A stretch of DNA of 7,303 nucleotides from Rhodobacterales bacterium (lineage in GTDB: Bacteria > Pseudomonadota > Alphaproteobacteria > Rhodobacterales > Rhodobacteraceae), in contig JAAFIJ010000136.1 of NCBI GenBank assembly GCA_013298675.1, positions 1-7,303 on the forward strand, in the 5' to 3' direction. The notes under the pieces are model-generated. The model saw only the letters and a list, made by a program, of their open reading frames with translations, searched no databases and had not been told where the DNA came from. Of the stretch, positions 6,338-7,303 are shown in pieces. Numbering within the stretch: position 1 is the stretch's first letter; each line of letters starts with the position of its first letter. Made by a program: the position numbers and the translations under genes.

Positions 6338-6973
6338 CTAGGCCGCCAGTCGTCCGCCTGCCAAATAGCCGTGCTGACGCAGGGCGGTGTAAAGGGCAAA
6401 GTCCTCAGCCATAACGCTGTGCATCAGTGCAGTCGTCTTCGCCGACAAGTCCCGCTCTGCAGTGGCCAAGGGCGACACGTTGCGGCGTGGCAGGTGCAAT
6501 GGTTCCCCCACACGCGCGGACAAAAAGGTGATCATCTTGTCCATCTGCGCATGGTCAAACAGATGCTCCACCTGACTGCGCCCCGCCTTTGCGGCAAGGA
6601 ATTGGCTCTGACGGCCAATTTTCGCGTAAACCGGGGGCGCGTCCATCAAGGTTGCCGCGACAAACTGGTCAAAGCTGATGCCCTTGGTACAAGCGTCGGG
6701 CGGCACGCCGTCACGTTGGCGGTAGCGGAACCAGCTGTGTAAATGATCCAATGGCGCACGCATGACCGCAAAGCTTTCCAAAGGCGCGCCAAGTTCTGTC
6801 TCTAGCCCAGCGCGCAGTTTCCTTATGTAATGCTGCACGCCCATGTGGCGCGCGCCGTCAATGCGCAAACGGTCAGGGTTGTTGCCAAAACGCTCTAGCA
6901 TCGCGCGCGTTGATTGGGTCGCCGTCTTGGGGTTTGCCAAGAAAATCAAGCGCGCGTTTTCCAACACCAACAT
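6338..6973 (-). CDS. Sulfotransferase-like protein
   Basis: This 211-residue soluble protein resembles small sulfotransferase-fold proteins frequent in roseobacters, which have sometimes been labelled 'gamma-glutamyl kinase' without good reason. Sulfotransferases move a sulfuryl group from PAPS to an alcohol or amine. The N-terminal strand-loop ARLIFLANPKTATQST (8-22) matches the 5'-phosphosulfate-binding loop (consensus PKTGTT or PKSGTT), with K16 as the expected catalytic Lys. MRAPLDHLHSW (71-81) matches the 3'-phosphate site: R72 and S80 are eight apart, as in mammalian estrogen sulfotransferase R130/S138. H43 or H48 could be the catalytic base. The loop differs at two positions: Gly to A18 and Thr to Q20. 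The frame stays open upstream to 7207, but the ATG at 6973 has GGAGGGG 7 nt upstream and gives the family-like start. The acceptor is unknown and PAPS use is not proven. Confidence 0.78.
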   Translation of the reverse strand: MLVLENARLIFLANPKTATQSTRAMLERFGNNPDRLRIDGARHMGVQHYIRKLRAGLETELGAPLESFAVMRAPLDHLHSWFRYRQRDGVPPDACTKGISFDQFVAATLMDAPPVYAKIGRQSQFLAAKAGRSQVEHLFDHAQMDKMITFLSARVGEPLHLPRRNVSPLATAERDLSAKTTALMHSVMAEDFALYTALRQHGYLAGGRLAA

Positions 6974-7082
6974 GACGATACCCCTCCAGTTGCGCGCTAA
7001 GCTTAAGACCAGTTGCAAACCGCTACAACCCAAGTTGCTTTTGGCTTTACCCGCTTGCGCACCATGGTTACCGATTGACATC
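6974..7082. other. Divergent intergenic region with an 8-bp direct repeat
   Basis: This 109 bp spacer must serve the sulfotransferase-like gene (minus) and the transporter gene (plus). CCAGTTGC occurs twice in the same orientation (6986-6993 and 7009-7016), 23 bp apart. The first copy overlaps the edge of the ribosome binding site of the minus-strand gene. No convincing promoter pair was found on either strand. Confidence 0.4.
6981..6987 (-). promoter_or_regulatory. Strong ribosome binding site fixing the sulfotransferase-like start
   Basis: On the minus strand this reads GGAGGGG, 7 nt before the ATG at 6973. It is the best ribosome binding site in the window and rules out the longer reading of this frame, whose upstream start (7207) lies inside the divergent transporter gene. 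Confidence 0.75.
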
Positions 7083-7303
7083 ATGAACCAATCCAATGAC
7101 CGCGTCCTTTCAGGTATTGCCCTAATGCTGGTGTTTTGCCTGCTGGCACCGTTGCTGGATGCCGCGTCAAAACTGGCGACAAGCACGATCCCCGTGGGCC
7201 AGATCACCGCCGCGAGGTTTCTTGTCCAAGGCGCGCTGATGGTGCCCGTTGCCCTTTTGATGCGGGTGTCATGGGCGATGTCGCGCCGGGTCGCGGCGAT
7301 GAT
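7083..7303 (+). CDS. EamA/DMT-superfamily transporter (partial, N-terminus only)
   Basis: The first 73 codons of an inner-membrane protein are visible before the right edge. Residues 8-30 (RVLSGIALMLVFCLLAPLLD and after) form a first membrane helix and about 43-62 a second, separated by a short loop with VGQITAARFLVQ. The G-x-A-L-M-L start, the D-A-x-x-K end of helix 1 and the A-R-F-x-V-Q opening of helix 2 are typical of EamA-domain drug/metabolite exporters, which have two EamA repeats and about ten helices in about 290 residues. The substrate cannot be told. The ATG at 7083 gives a normal short N-terminus (MNQSNDRVLSG), but no clear ribosome binding site precedes it; the ATG at 7125 lies inside helix 1 and is a worse choice. 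It is divergent from the sulfotransferase-like gene. Confidence 0.78.
   Translation, partial: MNQSNDRVLSGIALMLVFCLLAPLLDAASKLATSTIPVGQITAARFLVQGALMVPVALLMRVSWAMSRRVAAM

Noticed and set aside
7075..7080. TTGACA just before the EamA start codon, considered as a -35 element.
   Set aside because: The matching -10 would fall inside the coding region (GACCGC), so it cannot drive a full-length transporter transcript.
6974..7207. Extension of the sulfotransferase-like frame by 78 codons, starting at 7207.
   Set aside because: It would overlap the divergent EamA gene, shows no conserved features, and a strong ribosome binding site precedes the ATG at 6973.

Overview
The window looks like a stretch of chromosome from a marine alphaproteobacterium of the Roseobacter group (Rhodobacteraceae sensu lato). 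This rests on three points: the moderately high GC coding style, the protein types (single-chain SdaA, RpiA with a long C-terminus, and a small sulfotransferase-like protein of a kind I know from this group), and a Fur-family operator in front of mntH that resembles alphaproteobacterial Mur sites. Genus cannot be fixed from the sequence alone. Eight protein genes are supported. Two are cut by the window edges. I see no RNA genes, insertion sequences, phage genes, CRISPR arrays or toxin-antitoxin genes.

Layout: On the minus strand, rpiA (ribose-5-phosphate isomerase A) is followed 2 bp later by gor (glutathione reductase), which starts with TTG and runs off the left edge. Divergent from rpiA, across a 185 bp spacer, is mntH (Nramp Mn2+ importer, GTG start). 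Its promoter region contains a near-perfect 9-1-9 palindrome, AATGCGAATAATTCTCATT, that overlaps the likely -10 element. mntH converges on a minus-strand gene for a small exported protein with three EF-hand loops. A 271 bp divergent spacer carries a tandem 14-mer and an inverted repeat. It separates the EF-hand gene from a plus-strand pair: a glutathione S-transferase-like protein and sdaA (iron-sulfur L-serine dehydratase). sdaA meets head-on, with 3 bp between stops, a minus-strand sulfotransferase-like gene. Divergent from that gene is the first 73 codons of an EamA/DMT-type membrane transporter, cut by the right edge.

How the genes may fit together: gor uses NADPH to keep glutathione reduced, the GST-like protein may use glutathione, RpiA belongs to the pentose phosphate pathway that supplies NADPH, MntH brings in Mn2+, and SdaA carries an oxygen-sensitive [4Fe-4S] cluster. 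This gives the neighbourhood a loose redox and metal theme, but only rpiA-gor and perhaps GST-sdaA are arranged like operons, so the rest may be coincidence. Most of the window is ordinary core metabolism and I do not see a clear undescribed system. The less explained parts are the EF-hand export protein, the sulfotransferase-like protein with an altered phosphosulfate loop, the GST without recognisable catalytic residues, and the repeat-bearing spacer in front of the GST gene.
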